A stretch of 64,000 nt of DNA. It comes from Salmonella enterica subsp. diarizonae. GTDB lineage: Bacteria > Pseudomonadota > Gammaproteobacteria > Enterobacterales > Enterobacteriaceae. The stretch is from NCBI RefSeq assembly GCF_008692785.1, contig NZ_VXJV01000007.1:1-64000 (forward strand), written 5' to 3'. A program made the position numbers and the translations under genes. This document shows positions 44,931 to 54,797 of the stretch, one piece after another. The notes beneath the pieces were generated by a model. It was not told the DNA's origin and searched no databases. It was given only the letters and a program-made list of their open reading frames with translations. Numbering within the stretch: position 1 is the first letter of the stretch; the number at the start of each line of letters is the position of its first letter.

Positions 44931-46475
44931 TTAATCTTCAGCCAGAAAACTATTCAGATAAGGTACAATTTTCTGAACGGATGTCTGAAATACGCCATTT
45001 TCGATCCAGTACAGTGTGTTTTCACCGGGACGTAAATTAAAGGCGGTTAGATAGGCATCAGCGGCCAGACGATTCTCACCTTTCATTTCGTAAACTTTCC
45101 CCAGCAGGACATAGTTAAACCATGACATTTCAAGCTCGATGCTTTTATTGATTTCCTCATACGCCGCATCGATATCACCTTTTCCTAAAAGATCGACGGT
45201 CTTGATTTTATAATAAACAGACGTTTTCTCAACGCCCGGGATTTGATCTATTTTTTTAAACTCTTCGTTCAGTACGGCCGCTTGCTCTTTATCAAACGGC
45301 TGCTGTGATTGCCGCAATACGTCTACCAGCACTTTATATTCATAGGCATATTTGAAATCAGGAGTTTCCTTTATAATGCCATTCAGAATATCGCTGGCTT
45401 TACTTAGCGCCTGCGCATCGCCGCTCAGAATAAGCTGGCGCGCCTCATAAAAACGCATCAGCGCGGTATTTTGTGGCGTTCTGAACAGGGCCAGTTGTTC
45501 TCGCATACGACCCGGCCAGGGCTGTGTTAAAACGAAAGACAGGCTATTAAACAGATCATCCTGGATGGACAACTGGTTAGTATTGGTGACGAAATAACGC
45601 TTATCCAGCATGGTTGAACCATCGGCGTTATCAATTAGCACCACAGACATAAAGCACTGCTGCGCCCGATAGTGGCGCTGATTGACAAACTGAATGGTTA
45701 ACGTCTTACCGGAACTGCTTGGCTCATTGACCCGGTAATTGGTTTTATCATGTACCATAAAGGTCGAGTAGGTGTTCAGCAGGTCGGTGATTAAGCCGCC
45801 CAGACCGATGGCGTAGGACTCCTGCGAGACCCAGTTGTTACAGGAATTGCCGCCTTCAAAGCGAACATCTATATCTCGTGGGTTAAGTAATAACCGCGTT
45901 TTTGTTACCGCGGCATTATGATCTACCACCGACATGACAATAAACACGATCAGCGTCGCCAGCGAGAGCAGGAACATCACCCACGTCCAGAAGGCAGCGA
46001 TACGCGGCTTTTTCGCCCTTTTAGCCGGCGCTTGCAAAGTGGCGGGCGGCGCTGGCGTAACGGCCGGAACCCCATCCGTCGGTTCTGCATATGTCGCTGC
46101 GATCGGGGGCGGCGGCGACGTTGATGAATTATCGATTTCATCGCTATTTTCTTCGCACCAGATAACTGGTGCCGTCAGCTTATAGCCGCGTTTAGGTACG
46201 GTAACGATGTATTCTGCATTGCAGTCTCCGCCGTCTCTTAGTGATTTGCGTAGTTCAGAAATGCTTTGGGTGACAACATGGTTGGTCACGATAGTGCGCA
46301 TCCAGACATGATCAATAATGTTATCCCGGCTTAACACTTCATCCGGGTGGTGCGCAAAATACATCAGAAGATCGATCAGACGTGGTTCAAGGGTAATCTG
46401 GCGTCCCTGACGACTGATCTGATTAACAGAAGGTGTAACCAGCCACTCTCCAATGCGTACAACAGGTTGCTGCAT
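44931..46475 (-). CDS. cadC: Membrane-bound transcriptional activator CadC
   Basis: ToxR-like one-component regulator of 514 residues that senses low pH, lysine (through LysP) and cadaverine. An OmpR-type winged helix occupies about residues 8-105 (DEVLSRDNIIDHVW, VPKRGYKLTAP). A Pro/Ala-rich cytoplasmic linker and one membrane segment (about 158-182, FWTWVMFLLSLATLIVFIVM) follow, then a periplasmic sensor domain. It activates cadBA directly downstream; AT-rich DNA between them suits H-NS silencing. Confidence 0.95.
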   Translation of the reverse strand: MQQPVVRIGEWLVTPSVNQISRQGRQITLEPRLIDLLMYFAHHPDEVLSRDNIIDHVWMRTIVTNHVVTQSISELRKSLRDGGDCNAEYIVTVPKRGYKLTAPVIWCEENSDEIDNSSTSPPPPIAATYAEPTDGVPAVTPAPPATLQAPAKRAKKPRIAAFWTWVMFLLSLATLIVFIVMSVVDHNAAVTKTRLLLNPRDIDVRFEGGNSCNNWVSQESYAIGLGGLITDLLNTYSTFMVHDKTNYRVNEPSSSGKTLTIQFVNQRHYRAQQCFMSVVLIDNADGSTMLDKRYFVTNTNQLSIQDDLFNSLSFVLTQPWPGRMREQLALFRTPQNTALMRFYEARQLILSGDAQALSKASDILNGIIKETPDFKYAYEYKVLVDVLRQSQQPFDKEQAAVLNEEFKKIDQIPGVEKTSVYYKIKTVDLLGKGDIDAAYEEINKSIELEMSWFNYVLLGKVYEMKGENRLAADAYLTAFNLRPGENTLYWIENGVFQTSVQKIVPYLNSFLAED

Positions 46476-46601
46476 AAAAAGATGCCCTAACGAGCTAAGT
46501 CAAACGTTAATAATAACACGATTTGCACAGACTTTTTTTATTCCCCTTTTTTGTAAAAGAAAGGCGTAAAAAGTAGCGCAATAAGTAGGGGGATGAGGAG
46601 G

Positions 46602-46639
46602 AAAACGGGCGTTCCTCTTAACGGCAAAGCCCGTTTTTT
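46602..46639 (-). terminator. Terminator after hmp
   Basis: AAAACGGGC (46602-46610) pairs with GCCCGTTTT (46629-46637). T or A runs on both sides make it usable in both directions; it lies 18 bp after the hmp stop. Confidence 0.75.
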
Positions 46640-46656
46640 CAGACGATTTCTTGCAA

Positions 46657-47847
46657 TTACAGCACTTTATGCGGGCCGAAGCATTCGTAATGAATGTTTT
46701 CGTTATTCACGCCAAGTGAAACCAGTTGTTTTGCGGCAAATTGCATAAAGCCTACCGGGCCGCAAAGATAGAACTGCATTGTCGGATCGCTGATCGCGGC
46801 TTCCAGCTTGCTTAAATCCATCAGTCCTTCGCTGTCAAAGACGCTTTGGGCGCGATCGGCCTCGGTCGGTTCGCGATACCAGGTATGGGCAGTGAAACGC
46901 GGCAGTGTACGGCCCAGTTCGCTCACTTCGTCGGCAAACGCATGAACGTCGCCATTCTCCGCTGCGTGGAACCAGTTCACCTGCGCAGTATGCTGTGTTT
47001 TCGCCAGAGTATCGAGCATCGCTAACATCGGCGTCTGGCCGACGCCAGCGGAAATCAGCGAAACGGGGATATCGGCGGCGACATTCATAAAGAAGTCACC
47101 TGCCGGCGCGGCCAGATGCACCACATCGCCTACGCTGGCGTGATTGTGTAACCAGTTTGATACCTGGCCGCCGTCTTCACGCTTCACGGCAATACGATAT
47201 CCTTTACCATCGGGTTTACGGGTCAGTGAATATTGACGGATCTCCTGATGCGCAAAACCTTCCGGCTTCAGCCAGACGCCCAGATACTGCCCGGGACGGT
47301 ATTCCGCCACCGTACCGCCGTCGACCGGCTCGAACTCAAAGCTGGTGATCATTGCGCTACGCGGGGTTTTCGCGACGATGCGGAAGGGGCGCGTGCCTTC
47401 CCAGCCGCCGTCTTTGCTGGCGTTATCGTGATAAATTTCCGCTTCGCGGTTGATAAAGACGTTAGCCAGTACGCCATAGGCTTTGCCCCACGCGTCCAGC
47501 ACATCCTGACCTGGGTTGAACATTTCCTCCAGCGTCGCCAGCAGATGCGTCCCGACGATGTTGTACTGCTCCGGCTTAATCTGGAAGCTGGTGTGCTTCT
47601 GCGCGATTTTTTCTACCGCCGGCAGCAGCGCCGGTAAATTTTCGATATTGCTGGCGTAGGCTGCGATAGCGTTAAACAGGGCTTCACGCTGATCGCCGTT
47701 ACGCTGGTTGCTCATATTGAAGATTTCTTTGAGCTCCGGGTTATGCGTAAACATACGGTCGTAGAAGTGGGCGGTCAGTTTCGGTCCCGTTTCAACCAGC
47801 AGGGGAATGGTGGCCTTTACTGTAGCGATGGTTTGTGCGTCTAGCAT
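46657..47847 (-). CDS. hmp: Flavohemoprotein (nitric oxide dioxygenase)
   Basis: Converts nitric oxide to nitrate with O2 and NAD(P)H, protecting the cell from nitrosative stress. The 396 residues have a globin domain (about 1-138, proximal His near residue 85 in [16 protein letters not shown]), an FAD domain with RQYSLT, and an NAD domain with [12 protein letters not shown] and YLCGPVGFM. Called hmpA in Salmonella literature. Divergent from glyA; an NsrR-like site covers its promoter. Confidence 0.97.
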   Translation of the reverse strand: MLDAQTIATVKATIPLLVETGPKLTAHFYDRMFTHNPELKEIFNMSNQRNGDQREALFNAIAAYASNIENLPALLPAVEKIAQKHTSFQIKPEQYNIVGTHLLATLEEMFNPGQDVLDAWGKAYGVLANVFINREAEIYHDNASKDGGWEGTRPFRIVAKTPRSAMITSFEFEPVDGGTVAEYRPGQYLGVWLKPEGFAHQEIRQYSLTRKPDGKGYRIAVKREDGGQVSNWLHNHASVGDVVHLAAPAGDFFMNVAADIPVSLISAGVGQTPMLAMLDTLAKTQHTAQVNWFHAAENGDVHAFADEVSELGRTLPRFTAHTWYREPTEADRAQSVFDSEGLMDLSKLEAAISDPTMQFYLCGPVGFMQFAAKQLVSLGVNNENIHYECFGPHKVL

Positions 47848-47875
47848 ACGTGCTTCCTTTATGTGAAAATCTAAT

Positions 47876-47896
47876 GATGTATATCAAATGCATCTT
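47876..47896 (-). promoter_or_regulatory. NsrR-like operator at the hmp promoter
   Basis: On the minus strand AAGATGCATTTGATATACAT continues to C, forming two imperfect AAGATG/ATACATC-type arms like the NsrR site of E. coli hmp. It overlaps the -10 TAAGAT (47892-47897); the -35 TTTACA is at 47915-47920, spacer 17. Confidence 0.78.
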
Positions 47897-48039
47897 ATAA
47901 AAATACCCTTGCATTGTAAATGGTTCTTCAATGCCTTACGTTGTGGACGTAACAACGTGAAAAATCTGCATCACAAAGCTGAAAAGAAATCCGTTGAAAT
48001 TCGTCAGGCTTTCGTTCGGGAAACCCTTATCTGACGTAC

Positions 48040-48055
48040 AGGTAAACGTTTGCGT
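48040..48055 (-). promoter_or_regulatory. PurR-like operator upstream of glyA
   Basis: On the minus strand ACGCAAACGTTTACCT matches the PurR consensus ACGCAAACGTTTTCNT at nearly all positions. PurR repression of glyA is known in E. coli. Confidence 0.8.
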
Positions 48056-48171
48056 AAAAACCTTTGTCAAGACCTGTTATCGAAGAATGATTCGGTTATA
48101 CTGTTGGCCGAAGTCCCACGGACTGCCTTTTCAGGCACAAATTTTATTGTTAGCTGAGTCAGGAGATGCGG

Positions 48172-49425
48172 ATGTTAAAGCGTGAAATGAACATTGCCGA
48201 TTATGATGCCGAATTGTGGCAGGCTATGGAGCAGGAAAAAGTACGTCAGGAAGAACACATCGAACTGATCGCCTCCGAAAACTACACCAGCCCGCGCGTT
48301 ATGCAGGCGCAGGGCTCTCAGCTGACCAATAAATATGCTGAAGGATATCCGGGCAAGCGCTACTACGGCGGTTGCGAATATGTTGATATCGTAGAGCAAC
48401 TGGCGATTGACCGCGCGAAAGCTCTGTTTGGCGCCGACTACGCTAACGTTCAGCCGCACTCTGGTTCTCAGGCTAACTTCGCTGTTTACACCGCTCTGCT
48501 GCAGCCGGGCGATACTGTTCTGGGCATGAACCTGGCGCAGGGCGGCCACCTGACTCATGGTTCTCCGGTTAACTTCTCCGGTAAACTGTACAACATCATT
48601 CCTTACGGTATTGATGAGTCCGGTAAAATTGACTACGACGATATGGCGAAGCTGGCCAAAGAGCACAAGCCGAAGATGATTATCGGTGGCTTCTCTGCCT
48701 ACTCCGGCGTGGTTGACTGGGCAAAAATGCGTGAAATCGCTGACAGCATCGGCGCATACCTGTTTGTCGACATGGCGCACGTGGCGGGCCTGATTGCCGC
48801 GGGCGTTTACCCGAACCCGGTTCCCCATGCGCATGTGGTCACGACCACCACGCACAAAACTCTGGCTGGTCCGCGCGGCGGCCTGATCCTGGCGAAAGGC
48901 GGCGACGAAGAGCTGTACAAAAAACTGAACTCTGCCGTCTTCCCAAGCGCGCAAGGCGGCCCGCTGATGCACGTTATCGCAGCAAAAGCCGTGGCGTTGA
49001 AAGAAGCGATGGAGCCAGAGTTCAAAGTTTACCAGCAGCAGGTAGCGAAAAATGCCAAAGCGATGGTAGAAGTGTTCCTGAATCGCGGTTACAAAGTGGT
49101 GTCTGGCGGCACTGAAAACCACCTGTTCCTGTTGGACCTGGTGGATAAAAACCTGACCGGTAAAGAAGCCGACGCCGCCCTGGGCCGCGCCAACATCACG
49201 GTGAACAAAAACAGCGTGCCGAACGATCCGAAGAGCCCGTTTGTCACCTCCGGTATTCGTATCGGTTCTCCGGCAGTCACTCGTCGCGGCTTTAAAGAAG
49301 CAGAAGTGAAAGAGCTGGCTGGCTGGATGTGCGACGTGCTGGACAATATCAATGATGAAGCGGTCATTGAGCGCGTGAAGGGCAAAGTGCTGGATATCTG
49401 CGCCCGCTTCCCGGTTTACGCGTAA
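48172..49425 (+). CDS. glyA: Serine hydroxymethyltransferase
   Basis: PLP enzyme that interconverts serine and glycine with tetrahydrofolate, the main source of one-carbon units. The 417 residues contain the PLP-lysine motif [16 protein letters not shown] (about residue 229) and the folate-site segment [16 protein letters not shown]. The ATG at 48172 has AGGAG at 48161-48165; another ATG two codons earlier is too close to that site. The long leader carries a PurR-like site. Confidence 0.97.
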   Translation: MLKREMNIADYDAELWQAMEQEKVRQEEHIELIASENYTSPRVMQAQGSQLTNKYAEGYPGKRYYGGCEYVDIVEQLAIDRAKALFGADYANVQPHSGSQANFAVYTALLQPGDTVLGMNLAQGGHLTHGSPVNFSGKLYNIIPYGIDESGKIDYDDMAKLAKEHKPKMIIGGFSAYSGVVDWAKMREIADSIGAYLFVDMAHVAGLIAAGVYPNPVPHAHVVTTTTHKTLAGPRGGLILAKGGDEELYKKLNSAVFPSAQGGPLMHVIAAKAVALKEAMEPEFKVYQQQVAKNAKAMVEVFLNRGYKVVSGGTENHLFLLDLVDKNLTGKEADAALGRANITVNKNSVPNDPKSPFVTSGIRIGSPAVTRRGFKEAEVKELAGWMCDVLDNINDEAVIERVKGKVLDICARFPVYA

Positions 49426-49490
49426 GCGCTTGTGTTATGAAAATGGCCCGATGGCGCTGTGTCTGTCGGGCTTACCTGAATGCACCATAG

Positions 49491-49528
49491 CGCAACGCCG
49501 CCGGAAGCCATTCTCCGGCGGCGTTGCG
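49491..49528 (+). terminator. Terminator of glyA
   Basis: A perfect 15-bp GC-rich stem (49491-49505 with 49514-49528) followed by GTTT. It may also work as a 3' stabiliser. Confidence 0.75.
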
Positions 49529-49620
49529 GTTTGAACTCCCTCCGTGCTTGTTAATCTTATGTTACTCTTGCCAGCGTAACCGTTTATCGCCAGACTATCG
49601 CTTCCAAACGGGAGGGAATC

Positions 49621-50760
49621 ATGGCATTGCATTCCACGCGCTGGCTGGCGCTCAGTTATTTCACCTACTTCTTTAGTTACGGTATTTTTCTGCCCTTCTG
49701 GAGCGTCTGGCTTAAAGGTCTTGGGCTAACGCCGGAAACCATCGGTCTTCTGCTGGGCGTAGGCCTGGTCGCGCGTTTTCTCGGTAGCCTGCTCATTGCT
49801 CCTCGCGTAAGCGATCCTTCGCGGTTGATCTCCGCGCTGCGCGTACTGGCATTGTTGACGCTGGTATTTGCGCTGGCATTTTGGGCAGGAACGCATGTCG
49901 CGTGGCTAATGGTGGTGATGGTCGGGTTTAACCTCTTCTTTTCACCACTGGTGCCGCTGACCGATGCGCTGGCCAATACCTGGCAAAAGCAAATTACCCT
50001 GGACTATGGCCGGGTGCGGCTGTGGGGGTCTATCGCCTTCGTGATAGGGTCGGCGCTGACCGGTAAACTGGTGAGTTTATACGATTACCAGGCGATTCTG
50101 GCGCTACTGACGCTTGGCGTCGCCTCGATGTTGCTGGGCATGTTGTTACGTCCCAGCGTGCCGCCGCAGGGGGAAAGCCGTCAGCAGGAGAGCGCAGGCT
50201 GGCCCGCCTGGAGTACACTGGTGGCGCAAAGCTGGCGTTTTCTGGCCTGCGTCTGTTTGCTGCAAGGGGCGCACGCCGCCTATTACGGTTTTAGCGCCAT
50301 ATACTGGCAGGGGGCTGGCTATTCAGCGTCGGCAGTCGGCTATTTATGGTCGTTGGGCGTGGTGGCGGAAGTGATCATTTTCGCCCTGAGTAAAAAGCTA
50401 TTCCGCCGGTTTAGCGCTCGCGACTTGCTGTTGCTTTCCGCCGTGTGCGGGGTGGTACGCTGGTGGCTGATGGGCTGGAGTACGGCGTTGCCGTGGCTGA
50501 TTGTGATACAAATCCTGCATTGTGGAACGTTTACCGTTTGCCATCTGGCCGCCATGCGCTATATCGCTGCACGTCAGGGAAGCGAGGTGATTCGTTTGCA
50601 GGCCGTCTATTCCGCTGTGGCGATGGGCGGCAGCATCGCTATTATGACGGTATTTGCCGGTTTTCTGTATCAACATCTGGGCGGCGGCGTATTCTGGATT
50701 ATGGCGCTGGTGGCATTGCCCGCTATCTTCCTTCGGCCCAAAGTGGTTGCCGCGTCATGA
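49621..50760 (+). CDS. hcaT: Major facilitator permease HcaT
   Basis: A 379-residue inner-membrane permease with about twelve membrane segments. In E. coli HcaT is the putative 3-phenylpropionate transporter next to the hca dioxygenase operon. Here hcaT is directly followed by the convergent csiE and no hca catabolic gene is present, so its substrate in this organism is open. The start region LALSYFTYFFSYGIFLPFWSVWL carries the family signature. Ends overlap csiE by 6 bp. Confidence 0.9.
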   Translation: MALHSTRWLALSYFTYFFSYGIFLPFWSVWLKGLGLTPETIGLLLGVGLVARFLGSLLIAPRVSDPSRLISALRVLALLTLVFALAFWAGTHVAWLMVVMVGFNLFFSPLVPLTDALANTWQKQITLDYGRVRLWGSIAFVIGSALTGKLVSLYDYQAILALLTLGVASMLLGMLLRPSVPPQGESRQQESAGWPAWSTLVAQSWRFLACVCLLQGAHAAYYGFSAIYWQGAGYSASAVGYLWSLGVVAEVIIFALSKKLFRRFSARDLLLLSAVCGVVRWWLMGWSTALPWLIVIQILHCGTFTVCHLAAMRYIAARQGSEVIRLQAVYSAVAMGGSIAIMTVFAGFLYQHLGGGVFWIMALVALPAIFLRPKVVAAS

Positions 50761-52032
50761 TTCCAGGATCTTGCGGATCTGTTGCTGCTGGTGCGCTGTG
50801 AGGGCGCGATCCGCATGAATTAACGGCGGTGAGAAGAGCGGTAGCGGCGTGGCGTAAGGGGTAACAATCAGCGCTACGCCGCGTGGGCATCCCTCTTTTT
50901 GAAACGCCTGAGTCGATACCCGTTTGATATTGAGCGGCAATAGGGTCAGTTCACGCAGTTGCTGCTCAATATACGTCTCCAGCGCATCATTTTTATCCGC
51001 TAACAATACGATCTGTTTCTCATGCAGATCGTTATCCTGCATCAGCCAGGCGCCGAAAATCACCGCCACCAGCCCCCTCTCTTCCTCGGAAAAGCGGATA
51101 CCATATTCGGCTTCAAACCCGGCGAGCGCCTCACGTGTGGTGCGTACCAGACGCGGATAAAGACGGTTGAACTCTTCCGGAAGCGTATTATCGATGCCAA
51201 TCGTGAATAAACTTCGGTTCAGCGCCTGGGAGAGATGGACATACAGCTGATCGTTAAGCCCTTGTTCGTCGCTGAAGCGTACGTTCCCTTTTTCTCTAAA
51301 GCGCAGCACCAGCCGCGCCACCTCCAGTCGCAGTTTCTGCGCCCGTTGATGCGTGTCGCGAATCGGGTCGGGGATGCGAATCATTGAAAACAGTAACGCC
51401 ATAAACAGCGCTTCGTTCAGCGGTGCAGCCTGCATCACGTGGCGCTGCCAGTGACGGCCAATTTCCTGGGCAAGCGGATATTCCGCACACGACTGCGCCC
51501 AAATCTGCTGCACAGGGTTGAACGCCGGGGTGATACCGGCATGGTGTTGTAGCAGACAATACTGTAAAAAGAGACGCAGGAACTGCACGTCGCGATTTTC
51601 AAATGGTTTTTGCAACCGGCGGGCGCACAGATTGATGAGCGCGTGCAGATTGATATCGTCATACAACGGACGCGCGATACCGCGCTGCTTTAGCGCATTT
51701 TTTAAGGCCGGGGTAAAGTGTTGCGTGACGAAGGTCGGGCATAAACGTAGGCCGCGCCTGAGCCAGTGTAAAAGGCAAAGGCGCTGATCGAGTGCTGTAC
51801 CTTCGATCCGATAGCAACCGTTCTGGCATGTCGTGATGGCAAGGCGATGATAGCGCTGGATCTCCAGGCTTGTCTCAGTGATATCCTCACGGGCAATATC
51901 ATCATCAACGCCATTAAGTGCGCTGAAGATTTCCACCGTGGCGATTGGCTCCGGCTGGAAAAGCGTCAGCAATACCTGGCAGCGGCGCTGGGGAGCGGAA
52001 AGTACAGATGGTGGGGCAATCGTCGGCATCAT
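50755..52032 (-). CDS. csiE: Stationary-phase-inducible protein CsiE
   Basis: A 425-residue cytoplasmic protein with PRD-like (PTS regulation domain) regions in its middle and C-terminal parts, for example around RLYPRLVRTTREALAGFEAEYGI. In E. coli csiE is induced in stationary phase by sigma-S and cAMP-CRP; the molecular role is not known. It is convergent with hcaT and divergent from the DUF1007 gene. Confidence 0.9.
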   Translation of the reverse strand: MMPTIAPPSVLSAPQRRCQVLLTLFQPEPIATVEIFSALNGVDDDIAREDITETSLEIQRYHRLAITTCQNGCYRIEGTALDQRLCLLHWLRRGLRLCPTFVTQHFTPALKNALKQRGIARPLYDDINLHALINLCARRLQKPFENRDVQFLRLFLQYCLLQHHAGITPAFNPVQQIWAQSCAEYPLAQEIGRHWQRHVMQAAPLNEALFMALLFSMIRIPDPIRDTHQRAQKLRLEVARLVLRFREKGNVRFSDEQGLNDQLYVHLSQALNRSLFTIGIDNTLPEEFNRLYPRLVRTTREALAGFEAEYGIRFSEEERGLVAVIFGAWLMQDNDLHEKQIVLLADKNDALETYIEQQLRELTLLPLNIKRVSTQAFQKEGCPRGVALIVTPYATPLPLFSPPLIHADRALTAHQQQQIRKILES

Positions 52033-52157
52033 CTGTCAGGTCTCCCGTTAGTTTGTCTGGTAAGGATAGCTAAAGTTTGCGAGTGAAAAATGTTATAAGC
52101 GTGCTTTTAGGCCAGGAATGCTGAGGAGCGTCACAGAATTTTTATCGCGAGGAACAG

Positions 52158-52796
52158 ATGAAGCCAGTGAAACGCAGCGCCTTAACACTATTTCTCGCCG
52201 TTTTATCTTTCGTGGCGGCGGCGCATCCGCACAGCTTCATCCGTCTGCAAACGCAGGTGGTCAGTGAAAATGAGCAATTTGTGGCGTTAAAAATGCGTTG
52301 GACAATGGACGAGCTGACGTCCGCAGATCTGTTGTATGACGCCGGAAACGCTGCTCCGGGTTCGGAAATATGGAAAAAGTTGGCGGCGGAAGTGATGGCT
52401 AACGTACTTGGACAGCACTACTTTACAGAAGTGTGGCGCAATGGCGCGAAAGTAAAGTTTAAAAACAGGCCGACAGAATACGGTATGACACGTGAGGCAC
52501 ATCAGGCGGTATTGAGCTTTACGCTGCCGCTGGCTGAACCGCAGCCGTTAAGCGGTCAGACTTATACCTTTTCAACGTTTGATCCTTCTTATTATGTCGA
52601 TATGCATTATGACCAGGACAGCGATATAACGATGCCGGAACCGCTGCGCGAAAAGTGTCGGATTCAGGTTCATACTCCTGCGCCCGGCGAAGAGACATTA
52701 CGTTTCGCCCAGTCGCTTGATAAAGAGGACGCGCCGCCGGAGGATATGGATTTAGGTAAACAGTTCGCCCAAACGGTGACATTGCAATGTCAGTAA
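52158..52796 (+). CDS. DUF1007 family exported protein
   Basis: A 212-residue protein with a Sec signal peptide (cleavage after about residue 21, VAAAHPHS) whose mature N-terminus begins with two histidines close together. The DUF1007 family is commonly encoded next to NicO-type metal permeases, as here, and a periplasmic metal-binding role is plausible but unproven. A GAGGAA site precedes the ATG. The next gene starts inside its last codons (10-bp overlap), so the pair is cotranscribed and coupled. Confidence 0.85.
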   Translation: MKPVKRSALTLFLAVLSFVAAAHPHSFIRLQTQVVSENEQFVALKMRWTMDELTSADLLYDAGNAAPGSEIWKKLAAEVMANVLGQHYFTEVWRNGAKVKFKNRPTEYGMTREAHQAVLSFTLPLAEPQPLSGQTYTFSTFDPSYYVDMHYDQDSDITMPEPLREKCRIQVHTPAPGEETLRFAQSLDKEDAPPEDMDLGKQFAQTVTLQCQ

Positions 52797-53773
52797 TTTT
52801 TTCTCAACGCACTCCCGGGCGGCGCTGGCTATCTCTGTGGCCATTGGCGTTATTACTGCTGTTGATGCTGGCTGGCGGTCTGTGGATATGGCAGGCCTGG
52901 CCGCAGGTGATGTTGAAAAGCGTCCTTTGGCAGCGGGAAGTGAATCAGCAGTTGAGCGCGCTGCTTAACGCGGTGGCGACGCATCCTGAGCGAGCGGGCG
53001 GATCGTTGCTTCTGTTGAGTTTTATGTATGGCGTGCTTCATGCGCTGGGGCCGGGACATGGCAAAGTGGTGATCGCGACATGGCTGGCGACGCATCCTTC
53101 GAAGCTGAAATCAAGTATCGTGTTAACCCTCGCCGCCGCGTTATTGCAGGGGCTGGTGGCTATCGGGTTGGTGGCGGGAGTGCTGACCGTATTGCAACTT
53201 CCGGCAAGGCAGTTACATCTGAGCGGCTTCTGGCTGGAAAAGGGGAGCTATGCGTTAGTTGGCGGGCTGGGCATCTTGCTGTGCTGGCGGGCCATAAAAA
53301 GATTACGCGCGCTGCTACGTAAACCTGGGTTTATCGCTTTTACGCCGCGCCATGTTCACCATGAAAAATGCGGCTGCGGACATCAACATTTACCGACGCA
53401 GGAACAACGGCATAGCGGCGATGACTGGCGCGCGCGACTAATGATCGTACTGTCTATGGGGATGCGGCCCTGTTCCGGCGCGATAATGGTGCTGTTATTC
53501 AGTAAAGTAATTGGCGTTTTTAGCTGGGGAATGGCGTCGGTACTGGCGATGGCGGCGGGAACCTCGCTAACGATTACCTCGCTGGCGCTGCTGGTACACA
53601 CTTTTCGCGCTCTGGCGGTGAAACTCAGTGGAAACAAAACGCCTGCGTTATGGCGGCAGGTAGGCTGGTCAACGCTGGCGCTGGCCGGAGGGGTAATACT
53701 GCTTGTCGCGGCTCTGGTCATGTGGTTTAGCGTGCCGCAGCCTGTGGGGGGGCTGCGGCCATGGCGTGGTTGA
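52787..53773 (+). CDS. NicO/RcnA-type nickel-cobalt efflux permease
   Basis: A 328-residue inner-membrane protein with six to seven membrane segments. The NicO signature HALGPGHGKVVIATWLATHPS lies in the second segment (about residues 85-105) and a second motif, SMGMRPCSGAIMVLLFS, lies in the C-terminal half. A His/Cys-rich cytoplasmic loop between them (HVHHEKCGCGHQHLPT) suggests metal binding. The order DUF1007 then NicO is conserved in the family. Its stop directly abuts the convergent asrC stop. Confidence 0.87.
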   Translation: MSVIFSQRTPGRRWLSLWPLALLLLLMLAGGLWIWQAWPQVMLKSVLWQREVNQQLSALLNAVATHPERAGGSLLLLSFMYGVLHALGPGHGKVVIATWLATHPSKLKSSIVLTLAAALLQGLVAIGLVAGVLTVLQLPARQLHLSGFWLEKGSYALVGGLGILLCWRAIKRLRALLRKPGFIAFTPRHVHHEKCGCGHQHLPTQEQRHSGDDWRARLMIVLSMGMRPCSGAIMVLLFSKVIGVFSWGMASVLAMAAGTSLTITSLALLVHTFRALAVKLSGNKTPALWRQVGWSTLALAGGVILLVAALVMWFSVPQPVGGLRPWRG

Positions 53774-54787
53774 TTAGTGCCCGGCGGGTTTGAGATGCAT
53801 CCGCGCGATGGATTCGTCTTCGGCCCAGTAAATTCGTTCGGCGACCATCGCTTCCGGATTGAGCTGAACGCCGCGCAGCACCCGCTCTTTAAAGCGCAGA
53901 TAGCCACCTTTGTCGATCAGATGGCCCATATGCAGATAGATCGGTTTTCCGCCGAGCATCTCTTTTTCAAATTCATACAGGTTAACGATCACCTGCTTTA
54001 TCACGTCTTCAGTCACCCAGTTGAGGAAGAGCTTGCCGACGCGCGGCGTTTTTTTACTGGTGCGTCCGCCCAGACGGACTTGCCAGAGCTGATCCGGTTT
54101 ACGTTGCCAGGCTAGCGTCGGACAGGCCAGCACGCACTCGCCGCAGCCGATACAGGCCGACTCTTCTTTGACCGCTTTGCCGTTCTTCAGCGCCAGGCAG
54201 CCTACCGCGTGGTGACTACAGGCCTTCACGCAGGCGCCGCAGCCGATACAGCGTTCGGCAGTGAAGCGCATTTTCGCCACGCCAATAATCCCCAGATCGG
54301 CCATTGACGCCTTCGCGCAGTCATTCGGGCAGCCGACAATCACCGTTTTGAGATGATAAGGGCTGGGATAGACCAGTTTTTCAAGACGACGGGACAGGCC
54401 GGTAGTATCAGTGTTGGCTTTCTGGCAGATGCGGTTCCCCTGACAGGCGACAATATTTCGCCCACCAATAGCGAGATAGCCCGCTTTGGTATCCTCAACC
54501 TGGACGTCGCACAGTTCTATTTCAATTTCGCGAAGAAACGGCTCCAGCGCGGCGTTCACGTTGTCGATATCTTCGTAACGGATACCCGGCATCGCCAGCT
54601 TCTGGCGGGTAGTGAGGTGGATTTGTCCGTTACCCCAGGTTTCGGCGATGTCACGCGCCACCGTCAGCAAATGCGCAGGCAAAATGCCGCCGGGAATGCG
54701 GACGCTGATCATGGCTTCGCCGCGCACTTTTGACAGGCGATATTCGTTTTTCGCACGGGCTTTAATGATATCAATATCAATGCTCAT
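53774..54787 (-). CDS. asrC: Anaerobic sulfite reductase subunit C
   Basis: Siroheme-containing catalytic subunit of 337 residues that reduces sulfite to sulfide under anaerobic conditions. The sulfite/nitrite reductase ferredoxin-like domain is at the N-terminus. Siroheme-cluster Cys residues lie in CQGNRICQKANTDT and VGCPNDCAKASMADLG, with a ferredoxin insert of two 4Fe-4S motifs between (CIGCGACVKACSHHAVGC and CIGCGECVLACPT). The ATG at 54787 follows TAAGGAG. Last gene of asrABC. Confidence 0.95.
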   Translation of the reverse strand: MSIDIDIIKARAKNEYRLSKVRGEAMISVRIPGGILPAHLLTVARDIAETWGNGQIHLTTRQKLAMPGIRYEDIDNVNAALEPFLREIEIELCDVQVEDTKAGYLAIGGRNIVACQGNRICQKANTDTTGLSRRLEKLVYPSPYHLKTVIVGCPNDCAKASMADLGIIGVAKMRFTAERCIGCGACVKACSHHAVGCLALKNGKAVKEESACIGCGECVLACPTLAWQRKPDQLWQVRLGGRTSKKTPRVGKLFLNWVTEDVIKQVIVNLYEFEKEMLGGKPIYLHMGHLIDKGGYLRFKERVLRGVQLNPEAMVAERIYWAEDESIARMHLKPAGH

Positions 54788-54797
54788 GATGTTCTCC

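Noticed and set aside
48175-49122. A 315-codon minus-strand open frame inside glyA
   Set aside because: Shadow of a highly expressed gene with strong codon bias; no family resemblance and no start signals.
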